64,000 bases of DNA from Gillisella vitis (GTDB taxonomy: Bacteria; Pseudomonadota; Alphaproteobacteria; Rhizobiales; Rhizobiaceae). Shown piece after piece: positions 36,517 through 45,106 of the stretch (its first letter is position 1; each line of letters opens with the position of its first letter). The stretch is taken from positions 281,044 to 345,043 of the forward strand of contig NZ_JACHLU010000003.1 of NCBI RefSeq assembly GCF_014204625.1. The letters run 5' to 3'. The position numbers were made by a program, and so were the translations under genes. Under the pieces are notes generated by a model, which was not told where the DNA came from, ran no database searches, and worked only from the letters and a program-made list of their open reading frames with translations.

Positions 36517-37842
36517 ATGACAAAAACGCCGACGCTGTCCATTTGCGTTCCATCCCGCAACCGGCAATATTACTTCCAAAAGACAATCGAAGGTCTGCTG
36601 CGCAACAAGCGTGATGATGTGGAATTTGTCTTTACGGACAACTCGGATGATCCCTCGATCATGAATGATTTCATGGTTGAGATCGTCAAGGATCCCCGTG
36701 TTGTTTACCTGCCGTCGACAGGCGCAACATTATCGATGATGGACAATTGGGAACGGACAATTGTTGCCACACGTGGCGAGTGGGTCACGTTCATTGGTGA
36801 TGATGATTTTATCGATCCTGATGTCGCGGGTTTGATTGTGAGGGTTGCCAGGGTAAGTCCGCAAACAGAGGCATTTTCCTGGGGAACATTGACGTATGCT
36901 TGGCCTCATGAAGACGTGAAGCCATCAGCGGTGTTGATCAATTTTGAACATGCCGTGATGAAGGTACCCAAGATTGAGCCTATGAAGAGAATGTTTGGCT
37001 GGGTTGAAACATCTGCTGTGCCAACGTCGGGTTATTCCATTTACCACTCTGCCATACGGCGGCGTTTGCTTGATCGGATCTACATCAAATACGGTCATCG
37101 ATATTTCCAGCATGCCGTCGTGGATTATGACATGGCGATGAAAGTGATTTGTGAGGCTGAAGGGTTCGCTTATTCAAAACGGCAATTTTCTGTATTTGGA
37201 GCTTGTCCAGAAAGTAACTCTTTTTCTATTGGTCGGCTGGAAGATACAAAAAGAAAAGCACAAATATTTATGGACGAATTTGGGAATAACTTCGAAGATG
37301 ATCCGGCTCTTCGTAATTTCCCGTTCAGTTCCTTCCTTGGTGTAACAGCGACAATTGGTGTTACCCAACAGTGGTTTTGTGAAAAATATGGCATTCATTA
37401 TCATGGCTGGGAACAGGGTTACGCGAAAGCGTGCGCTTTAAACACGGAGACATACCGTGATAAAGAAGCTTTCGACATCATCAATGCTGGTTATGAAAAA
37501 GCGTTCCGTAACTGGAAAGGTGGGAAGTTTCTCAAGTATTATAAGCCTGTATGGCGTGGCGATACTGAAATGTTTGCGGTCAGTGGTGCCAAAGCAAACG
37601 GGATTTTAATACAGAGTGATATAGCTGGAGCCAAAACGCCCGTAGAGTTGTGGGATGTTGTGCTGGATATGATTACACCAGTCGACAATATTATTGTTCC
37701 AGAAAAAGGGCTATTGTTTCCTTGGCAACAAGACATCGTCTCTGGTGATCTTTTAAAAATACAATCGAATACAGCAGATGAACGTATATCGAAATCTGTA
37801 CGCCCTAAACCGATCGTGCCGGGCAAAAAAAAGCGCCGTTAA
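36517..37842 (+). CDS. Family 2-type glycosyltransferase
   Basis: A 441-residue protein with a GT-A fold: LSICVPSRNRQYYFQKTIEGL at the N-terminus, EFVFTDNSDDPS and the metal motif in WVTFIGDDDFIDPDVAG. The C-terminal 250 residues are not typical for the family but are shared with the protein at 39841-40968 (FPFSSFLGVTATIGVTQ compared with FPLHSGIGITATIAEIQ). It ends in a basic KKKRR tail. It probably adds a sugar to a surface polysaccharide. GGAGA precedes the ATG. The region is more AT-rich than the rfb operon, a hint of separate origin. Confidence 0.8.
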   Translation: MTKTPTLSICVPSRNRQYYFQKTIEGLLRNKRDDVEFVFTDNSDDPSIMNDFMVEIVKDPRVVYLPSTGATLSMMDNWERTIVATRGEWVTFIGDDDFIDPDVAGLIVRVARVSPQTEAFSWGTLTYAWPHEDVKPSAVLINFEHAVMKVPKIEPMKRMFGWVETSAVPTSGYSIYHSAIRRRLLDRIYIKYGHRYFQHAVVDYDMAMKVICEAEGFAYSKRQFSVFGACPESNSFSIGRLEDTKRKAQIFMDEFGNNFEDDPALRNFPFSSFLGVTATIGVTQQWFCEKYGIHYHGWEQGYAKACALNTETYRDKEAFDIINAGYEKAFRNWKGGKFLKYYKPVWRGDTEMFAVSGAKANGILIQSDIAGAKTPVELWDVVLDMITPVDNIIVPEKGLLFPWQQDIVSGDLLKIQSNTADERISKSVRPKPIVPGKKKRR

Positions 37843-37959
37843 ATGTAAAAATCTGATGCATTTGAGATGTTTTCAATGTCTTCAAGGGGGATGCGTCAGT
37901 ATCTTCGATCCTTGGATGAATAGAGTATCCGCAGCGCCATGCGTTTAAAATCTCGATGC

Positions 37960-37992
37960 TATAAAGCGGCTTAAAAATTGAGCCGCTTTATA
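37960..37992. terminator. Terminator-like hairpin between convergent genes
   Basis: A perfect inverted repeat of 11-12 bp, ATAAAGCGGCT / AGCCGCTTTAT, with a 9-base A/T-rich loop, in the gap between the glycosyltransferase (+) and the CmcI-like gene (-). It is symmetric and could serve both. Confidence 0.6.
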
Positions 37993-38036
37993 AGCAATGG
38001 TAATGTGATGCGTCGTTTTAGGGTGCCCTCTATCAT

Positions 38037-38849
38037 TTAAACCCGTTTCAAGAAACCATCACGCGAAACGGTCATCGCAATCTTGTGTTCAAGCTGCCGG
38101 TCGTAGTCGAATGCAAGCGGGGTGCCGTCGCTGGCCATGCGACCTTCGTCTTTCAGGCGGCGCATATATTCCCAGACTGCTGTTCTGGGGTTATCGCCAG
38201 GGCTCCAAGGCCTGTCTGGATACATATCCTGTGGCATATCTTCAATCAACGTATCCCATACCGCGCAATAAGAGCCCTTGGACGTCAAAGGAGCGTATAA
38301 TTCCAGTTCGCCCAATACGTGGTCATGAGTGTGGTTGGAATCCAGAAAGACCATGACTGTCTTATAGCCATTCGCTGCCGTCTTGACCTGCTCGAAGGTT
38401 TCAGAGGCAATGGAGGAGCCTTGAATCATTTCAATTTTGTGGCTCAGTGGGTGAGCTTCAATGGCCTCACGATTATGGGCGCGAATGTCAATGTCGACAC
38501 CAATGACTTTGCGGCGGCTGGCCTTCGGGTCCAGTGTCGTGCCATTTTCGATGGCTTCGCAATAGTCAATCAACGCCAGCATGGAAGCGCTCAAAATCAG
38601 CGAGCCGCCGTGGGCAATTCCGGTCTCAATAATCAAGTCTGGCTTTACGCTCCAGATCATCTCCTGCATGGCGTAGCTGTCTTGGGGAATCTGGATGATC
38701 GGCCGTCCGAGCCAGCTGAAATTATGCATATAGCCCAATGGAATGCATTTTTGCAGCCAATCGTTGGACAGATCAAGAAACTCTTTGTTCGCGCCAATTG
38801 CCTCAATGCTACGGTTTACCGATGCCTTGAACTCTTCCACGACAGTCAT
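38037..38849 (-). CDS. CmcI-like (cephalosporin hydroxylase family) SAM-binding protein
   Basis: A 270-residue protein of the CmcI/cephalosporin hydroxylase family, which is a Rossmann methyltransferase fold. Visible blocks are PDLIIETGIAHGGSLILSA (SAM loop), VIGVDIDIRAHNREAI, VMVFLDSNHTHDHVLGEL and WDTLIEDMPQDMYPDRPW. In polysaccharide clusters such proteins are thought to methylate sugars, not cephalosporins. The ATG at 38849 has GGGAA about eight bases before it; another ATG lies six bases upstream. It is transcribed divergently from the following epimerase gene. Confidence 0.82.
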   Translation of the reverse strand: MTVVEEFKASVNRSIEAIGANKEFLDLSNDWLQKCIPLGYMHNFSWLGRPIIQIPQDSYAMQEMIWSVKPDLIIETGIAHGGSLILSASMLALIDYCEAIENGTTLDPKASRRKVIGVDIDIRAHNREAIEAHPLSHKIEMIQGSSIASETFEQVKTAANGYKTVMVFLDSNHTHDHVLGELELYAPLTSKGSYCAVWDTLIEDMPQDMYPDRPWSPGDNPRTAVWEYMRRLKDEGRMASDGTPLAFDYDRQLEHKIAMTVSRDGFLKRV

Positions 38850-38983
38850 TGCCATTTCCCATCAACAGGTGTCATTTATTGCGACCCTATTAGCGAAGAC
38901 CTGCGTCAAACTGACGTTGGATTTTGGGGTGGCTGGCGAGTACGCTCTCCGGAAAATTGAATCTTCACGTCGCGGAGCCAAGG

Positions 38984-39844
38984 ATGACAAAAACAATTCT
39001 TCTAACGGGAGCCACAGGCTTTATTGGGCGGCAAATTCATCGTCAATTGCTCGAGAATGGTCATAGCGTTGTGGTGACCGTTCGGCCGGGCTCGGGCGGA
39101 AAGCTTTTTGATCAAGGACCGTCCACGCGCGTGATTGATGTTGATGATGTATTTTCTCAGTCGGCTGAACGTTGGCAAGAGTATTGCAAGGGTATTGATA
39201 TTGTTATTCACTCTGCCTGGTATGTTGAGGCTGGAAAGTATCTTGACTCACCGATGAATCTGCAATGCCTCGCGGGTACGATTGCCTTGGCGCGAGGGGC
39301 TGTAGATGCCGGTGTCAAACATGTCATTGGGCTTGGAACCTGCATGGAATACCGTTTGCCATCGGATCATTTGACGGTTGAATCGGCTTTGGAGCCAAAG
39401 ACGCTTTACGCTGCGGCGAAAATGTCAACTTACCACCTGCTGGATCAGTTTTTTGCCAAGCGTGACATGGCTTTTAGTTGGTGTCGCGTTTTTTATCTGT
39501 TTGGCGAGAATGAACATCCGGCACGATTGGTTCCTTATATTCGTGCTCGTCTGGGCAAGGGTGAAGTTGCCAGACTGTCGAAGGGAACGCAAATTCGTGA
39601 CTTTCTGGATGTGCGTCATGCAGGCAATATGATTGCCGGGCTTGTTGACAGCGGCCAGAGAGGCCCCATCAACATTTGCTCTGGCAAGGCCGTGACAATT
39701 CGTGCTCTTGCAGAAGAAATTGCCGATGAATTTGGTCGGCGCGATCTCCTGGAATTTGGAACGGCGGATATTCACCCCTCCGATCCCTTGGCTGTTGTTG
39801 GAGTTTGCAATGTCATACCCCGTACAAGAATGACATTGGTTTAA
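38984..39844 (+). CDS. NAD(P)-dependent epimerase/reductase of the SDR superfamily
   Basis: A 286-residue extended SDR with LTGATGFIGRQIHRQLLENG at the N-terminus, an IGLGTCMEYRLP strand in place of the usual SS(T/S)xxVYG, and YAAAKMSTYHL with the tyrosine and lysine. It resembles RmlD/GalE-like enzymes that reduce or epimerise nucleotide-linked 4-keto sugars. In this locus it could be the missing 4-ketoreductase for the CDP-sugar pathway; that is inference. The start at 38984 has GGAG eight bases upstream. Its stop overlaps the stop of the convergent glycosyltransferase gene by three bases. Confidence 0.8.
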   Translation: MTKTILLTGATGFIGRQIHRQLLENGHSVVVTVRPGSGGKLFDQGPSTRVIDVDDVFSQSAERWQEYCKGIDIVIHSAWYVEAGKYLDSPMNLQCLAGTIALARGAVDAGVKHVIGLGTCMEYRLPSDHLTVESALEPKTLYAAAKMSTYHLLDQFFAKRDMAFSWCRVFYLFGENEHPARLVPYIRARLGKGEVARLSKGTQIRDFLDVRHAGNMIAGLVDSGQRGPINICSGKAVTIRALAEEIADEFGRRDLLEFGTADIHPSDPLAVVGVCNVIPRTRMTLV

Positions 39845-40968
39845 GCATTCAGTGCGATGAGCTGGTGGGTGATGATGGGAATGGGCGTCAGCATCGCCCG
39901 CATGACATTATAGAACTCCTGCGCGGTAACGGCATTGCCAATGAAGCGATCAACCAGCAGGGTTTTGCCAAAAAGGCCACGGCGGGTATCAGAAGGTGGT
40001 GTGGCAGAGTAGGGGGGCTGGAAGCCGGGAACAAAGGCCGCTCCGCCCGGCATGGCAAGCAAAGCTTTGCGGTATGCCGCGCATTTTGCCTGAAACACGG
40101 CAGGATTATGCTCTGATGCGCAATCATACATGCAGGCGGTAACATAGTCTTCGCCAAATCCGCCCCATTCGCTGCCAAGCTCCATCAGGGTCCGAACCTG
40201 TATTTCGGCAATAGTGGCTGTGATGCCAATGCCGGAGTGGAGCGGAAAATTCTGGATGGCTGATGGGACGTATTGCGGCTTGTAGGGTTCGATGTTGATC
40301 GCAGACAGAGGCCGGTTGCTGAAAGCCAGCGCTTCTGCAAAAATCAGCACTCTTGCGGACCATTCGTACTGGGGCAAAAGCGTCAGCCAGCTGAGTTCGC
40401 CGCAAGCATTCAGAATGGTTTGAATCAGGCTGCGTTTGACCGCGCCATGGAACAGGCCAAAGGGCATACGCGGGGTTTGCTGCGCGCCTTTCCAGTAGAA
40501 AAAAGCTTCCAGCATCGGTGCCTTGTCATAGGCGGTCACATTATGCAGAACTGGTATGGCAATATTTGTCTTGATAAAGCGCGGCGCAGATGGCTCGATC
40601 TGGAAAGGGCTCCAGCCTAGAACATCCGCATTGGGTTGCTCTGCCTCGACATAAGCCAGTAAATCTGGAAGATCAGGCTCGATCATGTCTTCCGGGTGGA
40701 TCAACGACACCCAATCACCTTCGGCTGCTGCGATTGTTCCTATCCATAGCTGGGCAGATGTAAGCGTATCAGGTGCTGGTGGCAGTAGTCGCAATCGAGG
40801 GTCGCTTTTGGCAATCTCGGTAATCTCGGCCGAACTGTGCAGTCTGTCTTCGACCCCAGAAAGAATGATTTCAAGATCTGCAACCGGATTTTTCAAAAGC
40901 GCACGCACCACATAGGTCGGCAGAACATGACCGGGCTCAACCGGAATGCAGATGGACAGCTTGGGCAT
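39841..40968 (-). CDS. Glycosyltransferase-like protein with altered metal motif
   Basis: A 375-residue protein with a family-2-like opening (LSICIPVEPGHVLPTYVVRALL) and the same overall layout as the protein at 36517-37842. Where that one has GDDDF this one has SLIHPEDMIEPDLPDLL, so the aspartate cluster is replaced by HPED. Either the sugar-donor site works differently or the protein is inactive as a transferase. The C-terminal half is also shared. The start is one of two adjacent ATGs (40971 or 40968). It is the last chromosomal gene before the tRNA-Phe island. Confidence 0.72.
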   Translation of the reverse strand: MPKLSICIPVEPGHVLPTYVVRALLKNPVADLEIILSGVEDRLHSSAEITEIAKSDPRLRLLPPAPDTLTSAQLWIGTIAAAEGDWVSLIHPEDMIEPDLPDLLAYVEAEQPNADVLGWSPFQIEPSAPRFIKTNIAIPVLHNVTAYDKAPMLEAFFYWKGAQQTPRMPFGLFHGAVKRSLIQTILNACGELSWLTLLPQYEWSARVLIFAEALAFSNRPLSAINIEPYKPQYVPSAIQNFPLHSGIGITATIAEIQVRTLMELGSEWGGFGEDYVTACMYDCASEHNPAVFQAKCAAYRKALLAMPGGAAFVPGFQPPYSATPPSDTRRGLFGKTLLVDRFIGNAVTAQEFYNVMRAMLTPIPIITHQLIALNA

Positions 40969-41108
40969 CATCAGCTCACTGTAGCAGGCGCAAAGCCGCT
41001 GGAAACATTTTGCAATAACGCATAGCACCTTAACGAATGCGCACAGCGTTTAACCCGAACGTAGGTGCACAAGCTGGCGTGAAGCTTGGCAATAAAATTT
41101 CTGCTTGT

Positions 41109-41172
41109 AAGCTGTCGCCATGGTCAATGCCATGGCGACAGCTTTTGTGCGAAAACAGGTTCCCATTTTTTG
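41109..41172. repeat. Hairpin and rhizobial repeat, copy 2, in the gap left of the island
   Basis: The stretch 40969-41399 holds no gene I can support. It contains a perfect 14-bp inverted repeat AAGCTGTCGCCATG / CATGGCGACAGCTT (41109-41144, 8-base loop). Directly after it is GCGAAAACAGGTTCCCATTT, which matches the core of the repeat at 7711-7732 with two changes. Before the island inserted, this gap lay downstream of tRNA-Phe. Confidence 0.6.
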
Positions 41173-41399
41173 CACCAAAGCTGTGTAGAGAATTCGATCG
41201 CCTCGAAGTTGTGCTATGGTCCTGTTCGATGACTGGCCTGGATGTTGGTGTCCACGCGGAAGTGAGCCGGTGGCTGATTTCGAGGCGGTACCGAGCAAAC
41301 GAAAAACAAAAATTGTCAAACTCGGAGGGTGAAAGTGTAAAAATCGTCAATTCAAGAGATTTCTTGATGACACAAAGCACAATTCTATCAAGGAAACAG

Positions 41400-41446
41400 A
41401 ATGGTGCCCGGAGGCGGATTTGAACCACCGACACGCGGATTTTCAA
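41400..41446 (-). repeat. attL: displaced 3' part of tRNA-Phe
   Basis: 47 bp identical to 52958-53004. It holds the tRNA-Phe 3' half from the anticodon loop to CCA, with no matching 5' half to its right, so it is a fragment left by integration. The next 227 bp up to the DUF4365 gene hold only a 42-codon open frame (41529-41657, minus, TTG start, AGGAGG about 20 bases away), which I do not count as a gene. Confidence 0.93.
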
Positions 41447-41673
41447 CAGGACTGGGCACAGTAGCAGGCTAACCCATTCAATGTAGGTTTCTTTCAATAA
41501 GATTATGAATTCCTTATAGATATCTACGTCAGTCCACGCCATACGACTTCAGTGTATTGCAAACAAGATCAGCGATTTCGGCTCCCATTACACACCCATA
41601 CCTATATGCTCTTTTCGCATGTGGCTCGGACCGGTAATAGTCCCACACGAATAGCAAGTGTGTTTAAAAGCGC

Positions 41674-42738
41674 TTAGACCTCCTGAAACCGTAGAGACTG
41701 TAGGTAAACCATATCGGCGCGATTGGGCCACTTAAGATAACAATGTTCTCGAACCTCATCGGGAATAAACAAGACACCGCCTTTCGTTGGAAATTCGGTC
41801 TTAATTGTTGAGATGTGTCCCCAAATAGTAAGTGCGTCCATTTCCGCATGCGCTTCGCGAAATCGACAATACCAACTCAGTTCATAAAAACCTATCTCGT
41901 CAAAACGATTGGCAAGTTCCAGTGACTTTGCGTGGTCAGGAAAGCTGTCATAAAGTCCTAGCAATCCATCTAGTCCAGCCCAAGAGTATGTGTCTCCCCG
42001 CACGATCATTTTTAAAACTTCAGTAGCGCTAAGTTTATCCCCAAAGCGCCGCGTAAGATCGGCTAAGACTTTGCCAAATTCCTGAGATCCCACACGAGAT
42101 AGATGCGGTCCGCGCCTAATTAATTTATCCAGCGCCGAATTGAAAATCGAGACGTGCCCGTGATCTCCGAGATGCTTTAGAAGCGATGATGCTAAGTCTA
42201 ACGCCGTGTAATCATACGTCGATGAAAATACTTCAAAAAGCTTTTGAACAGCCATTAATTGTGAACCACCTGTAACCCCTAAGGCAATTTCCAGCAGCCC
42301 ACGTTGAAAACAGCGTTCCAGAATATTCTCCTCCGGGATTCGAACCAACACGCTATTGGCCCCGAACATGATGTCTTCTCTTTCAATCAAATATTCTTGG
42401 AGCCAAAGAAAGTATATATCTTTATTTTTAATATTTACTAAAAGTAAAAGAACGGGAATTTTGAATTGGTTGGCATACCTTAAGTATTCAGTTTTGAGCC
42501 GAACGTAGTAGCCACGATTGTTGAAAATTGGCTTTAAAGCTCCTTTCACCTGAAGATTGATAATGGCACCTGACAACTCTTCGGCACCATTCACGGTTTC
42601 GATAAGCTCAGCCTCCAGATCGATACCAAAGTCGTGTGTTTGTGTACGGCAAATCCAGTTCTTGGCATTCAAAAATGCCCCTTGAGCAATGTGTTCGGCT
42701 TGGTCGCCGATTCTTTGAGAAATAGATCTTTTCGGCAA
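41674..42738 (-). CDS. DUF4365 protein with an additional C-terminal domain; candidate defence gene
   Basis: A 354-residue protein. Residues about 5-150 form a DUF4365 domain (SQRIGDQAEHIAQGAFL; THDFGIDLEAELIE; GAIINLQVKGALKPIF). The DFGIDLE aspartate followed by QVKG is the layout of a PD-(D/E)xK nuclease-like core with Q in place of D/E. Residues 150-354 are helical, and I do not recognise them. DUF4365 domains often occur in genome islands and in or beside anti-phage genes. The start is a TTG with TGGAA upstream; MPKRSISQRIGDQAE is the normal family N-terminus. It is transcribed outward from the integrase, toward attL, and is AT-rich. Confidence 0.75.
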   Translation of the reverse strand: MPKRSISQRIGDQAEHIAQGAFLNAKNWICRTQTHDFGIDLEAELIETVNGAEELSGAIINLQVKGALKPIFNNRGYYVRLKTEYLRYANQFKIPVLLLLVNIKNKDIYFLWLQEYLIEREDIMFGANSVLVRIPEENILERCFQRGLLEIALGVTGGSQLMAVQKLFEVFSSTYDYTALDLASSLLKHLGDHGHVSIFNSALDKLIRRGPHLSRVGSQEFGKVLADLTRRFGDKLSATEVLKMIVRGDTYSWAGLDGLLGLYDSFPDHAKSLELANRFDEIGFYELSWYCRFREAHAEMDALTIWGHISTIKTEFPTKGGVLFIPDEVREHCYLKWPNRADMVYLQSLRFQEV

Positions 42739-42853
42739 GGTTTATTCCAGCGTCCTTCGTATTATTTCAGTTATCTCAAAAGCTTTTCACTCTAATTAGC
42801 TTTCTTCCAAATTGTACCCTGACACGCGGACGTTGCAATCTTATTGTTGCGTC

Positions 42854-44081
42854 ATGCGAAAGAAACTCACACCTAAACTCCTCGATAATCTCCCTCCCGC
42901 CGAAGGCAAGCGATATGAGGTCCGTGACGAATTGGTCACTGGATTGCATATCCGCGTTTCGAATGCGGGCAACAAGGTCTGGTATCTGGCAACCCGGGTT
43001 GATGGCGTATCGCGCCGCATCAAACTCGGAACCTATCCAGTTCTGTCGCTAAAGGATGCGCGTGAACAAGCTCAAATGATCCTGCGCGACATTCAAATGG
43101 GCACGTTCCAGCAGCGCAACGTTGAGCCAGCACCGGAGTTTTTGACACTTGGCGATGTCATACCTCAGTTCATCACACGATACGCCCAGCGGCACACCAA
43201 GGACTGGAAGGGAACTGAAAGCGTGTTGTTGCGCATGAGCGGGCTTCACGGCTTGCCAATCAATGCCATCAAACGTGTTGATGTAGTGCGCGAACTTGAG
43301 CGCCTGATTTCTGACATTGGCGACAACGGTGGCAAGGGCACACGGGCGAACCGTGGACTTGCTGCGATCAAAAAGCTGTTTTCGTGGTGCGTTGATCAAG
43401 GCATTGTCGAAATCTCGCCCGTGGCCGGTCTGAAGCCTCTTATCAAGGAGGTTTCGCGTGACCGATATCTGACCGATGACGAAATCATTGCCTATTGGAA
43501 CGGTTGCGAAGCCGAAGGTTACCCCTTCGAGCAATTCGGCAAGCTCCTGCTCTTAACCGGACAACGCCGTGAGGAAATTGCCTCCATGCGATGGTCGGAA
43601 CTCGATTTGCATCGTGGCACGTTGACGCTCAAAGCCGAGCGCACGAAAAACGGCTCTGCGCACATTGTCCCGCTGTGTCGTCAGGCACTCGACATTCTTC
43701 GGTCTATACCGTGCTTTTCTTGGTTCCGAATATGTCTTTACCTCAACCGGCAAAACACCGATTTCCGGCTTCGGTCGTTTCAAGGATCGTCTCGACACCT
43801 TCGTTGGCATGGATGCCGAGAATTGGCGGTTTCATGATGTCCGCCGTACTGCCGCAACCAATATGGCGATCCTCAAGGTGCAACCACACATCATCGAGGC
43901 TGTATTGAACCACAAATCCGGGATAGTCTCCGGTGTTGCATCCATTTACAATCGCCACGCTTATTTGGACGAGAAGTGCGAGGCATTGCAGATATGGGCG
44001 GATCGGGTGATGGAATTAGTGAATATGAACGGTTTGGCGACAGTTGCCGAACAGAAATCGGGCGTATCCTTGGCCTCTTAG
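42854..44081 (+). pseudogene. Phage-type tyrosine integrase, broken by a frameshift
   Basis: The first part (to about 43700) has the arm-binding domain (KLTPKLLDNLPPAEGKRYEV), the core-binding domain and the first catalytic arginine in LLLTGQRREEIASMRW, plus the lysine in KAERTKNGSAHIVPL. The frame then has to move by +1 near 43700-43725 to continue in GSEYVFTSTGKTPISGFG, FHDVRRTAATNMA (H-x-x-R), a later NHKSG and SIYNRHAY with the nucleophilic tyrosine. All catalytic residues are present once the frames are joined, so the damage is recent or a sequencing error. It is most like DUF4102-type (P4-like) integrases, which use tRNA genes. Confidence 0.87.
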
Positions 44082-44671
44082 AACACCCCAATTTCCCGGC
44101 TTTCTGGAACGAGCTTCGGATGGAGTGCCTGAAAATCCATCAAGGCATTATCACCAGTCCGAACGGCTTCAAGCTCACCCAGTTTGATGCCTCCCTGACC
44201 CAACGGATCGAATGGCTCAAGATAAACGTCATCAACCCGATTGAGCGTTTGAAAGTCGCGTTGGCTGAATCCAATCGCCCGTATTTTCATCATTGGGAAG
44301 AATACGGCGAAGCGACAGGCTCGGACAGGCAGCCTATCTTAAACGAACTGGATGCTTTGCAAGAGGAAGCCGATTCCATTTCCCGATGGCTTGTAAGCGA
44401 AGTCACCGGGCATAATTTAGGTAAGCTTCGCCATACCGATGAAATCCGCTATTACGTTGTTTATATCTCATTGTCCGCCATTCAGGACAGCTTTCCCGAA
44501 TTGATGTTGTCGAGAGGAAACTGGGACAAAGATCTCGGCGCGATGACTGGTTCCATCCCAGATTATGTTCGCCGCATATTCCTTGAAACAACCGGCCGAC
44601 ACGAGCCGTTGGATGCGGCAATCCAGTCAGTCATTTCCGACACGAGAAAACTACAACAGAAATCCCGTTGA
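43976..44671 (+). CDS. Hypothetical protein following the integrase
   Basis: A 231-residue, mostly helical protein with no membrane segment and no domain I recognise. Features seen are FPAFWNELRMECLKIHQG near residue 40, a long acidic helix (ILNELDALQEEADSISRWL) and DYVRRIFLETTGRHEPLD at the end. The start is uncertain: the first ATG (43976) overlaps the integrase 3' end by about 105 bp, a second ATG is at 43994, and no ribosome site decides between them. It is followed by a 101-bp gap and the AlpA gene. Confidence 0.55.
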   Translation: MRGIADMGGSGDGISEYERFGDSCRTEIGRILGLLEHPNFPAFWNELRMECLKIHQGIITSPNGFKLTQFDASLTQRIEWLKINVINPIERLKVALAESNRPYFHHWEEYGEATGSDRQPILNELDALQEEADSISRWLVSEVTGHNLGKLRHTDEIRYYVVYISLSAIQDSFPELMLSRGNWDKDLGAMTGSIPDYVRRIFLETTGRHEPLDAAIQSVISDTRKLQQKSR

Positions 44672-44772
44672 GGGCTTCAGGAACTCCGCTCGATTTTACG
44701 AACGGTCTGCGACATTTTCGAAGGCGTTGAAGCGCGCTTCTTCATCACCTCAAACCTGATGGAGAATTCACA

Positions 44773-44997
44773 ATGTCGAATACAATTAGTCAGCAGATCA
44801 TCGTTGGTCGGGAGGAACTTCGCAAGATGGGAATCCGCGTCAGCAACAGCAGCCTTCTGCGCTGGGAGCAGTTGGGTCGATTCCCTCGCCGTATCCGCAT
44901 GGCCGGAACCAGCGTGGCTTGGCTTAAGGCCGAGATCGATGCGTGGTTCGAAGCCCGCGCCGAAGAACGCAAGCGGCACGTCTACGCCGACTTCTGA
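44773..44997 (+). CDS. AlpA-family DNA-binding regulator / excisionase-like
   Basis: A 74-residue MerR/AlpA-type helix-turn-helix protein (MGIRVSNSSLLRWEQLGRFPRRIRM, AWLKAEIDAWFEARAEER). This family turns on integrase genes or acts as a recombination directionality factor in P4-like elements. A GGAGAA site lies seven bases before the ATG. It sits between the integrase region and the replication genes, where elements of this kind usually have it. Confidence 0.85.
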   Translation: MSNTISQQIIVGREELRKMGIRVSNSSLLRWEQLGRFPRRIRMAGTSVAWLKAEIDAWFEARAEERKRHVYADF

Positions 44998-45106
44998 TCA
45001 TAGGGCATAGCGCCCAAATCCTTTTGAAAACTCAATGGCAAAAGCACGCCGGTCCCGGCATGAGCGGATATCTGCGTGCTTTGCCAGCCACTTCCAAGGT
45101 AAAAAA

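Noticed and set aside
41030..41542. A 170-codon minus-strand frame across attL
   Set aside because: It covers the tRNA fragment and the hairpin repeat, lacks a ribosome site, and the product looks random.
41529..41657. A 42-codon minus-strand frame after the DUF4365 gene, TTG start
   Set aside because: The AGGAGG lies about 20 bases away and the product has no recognisable feature; it is more likely the end of something lost at the junction.
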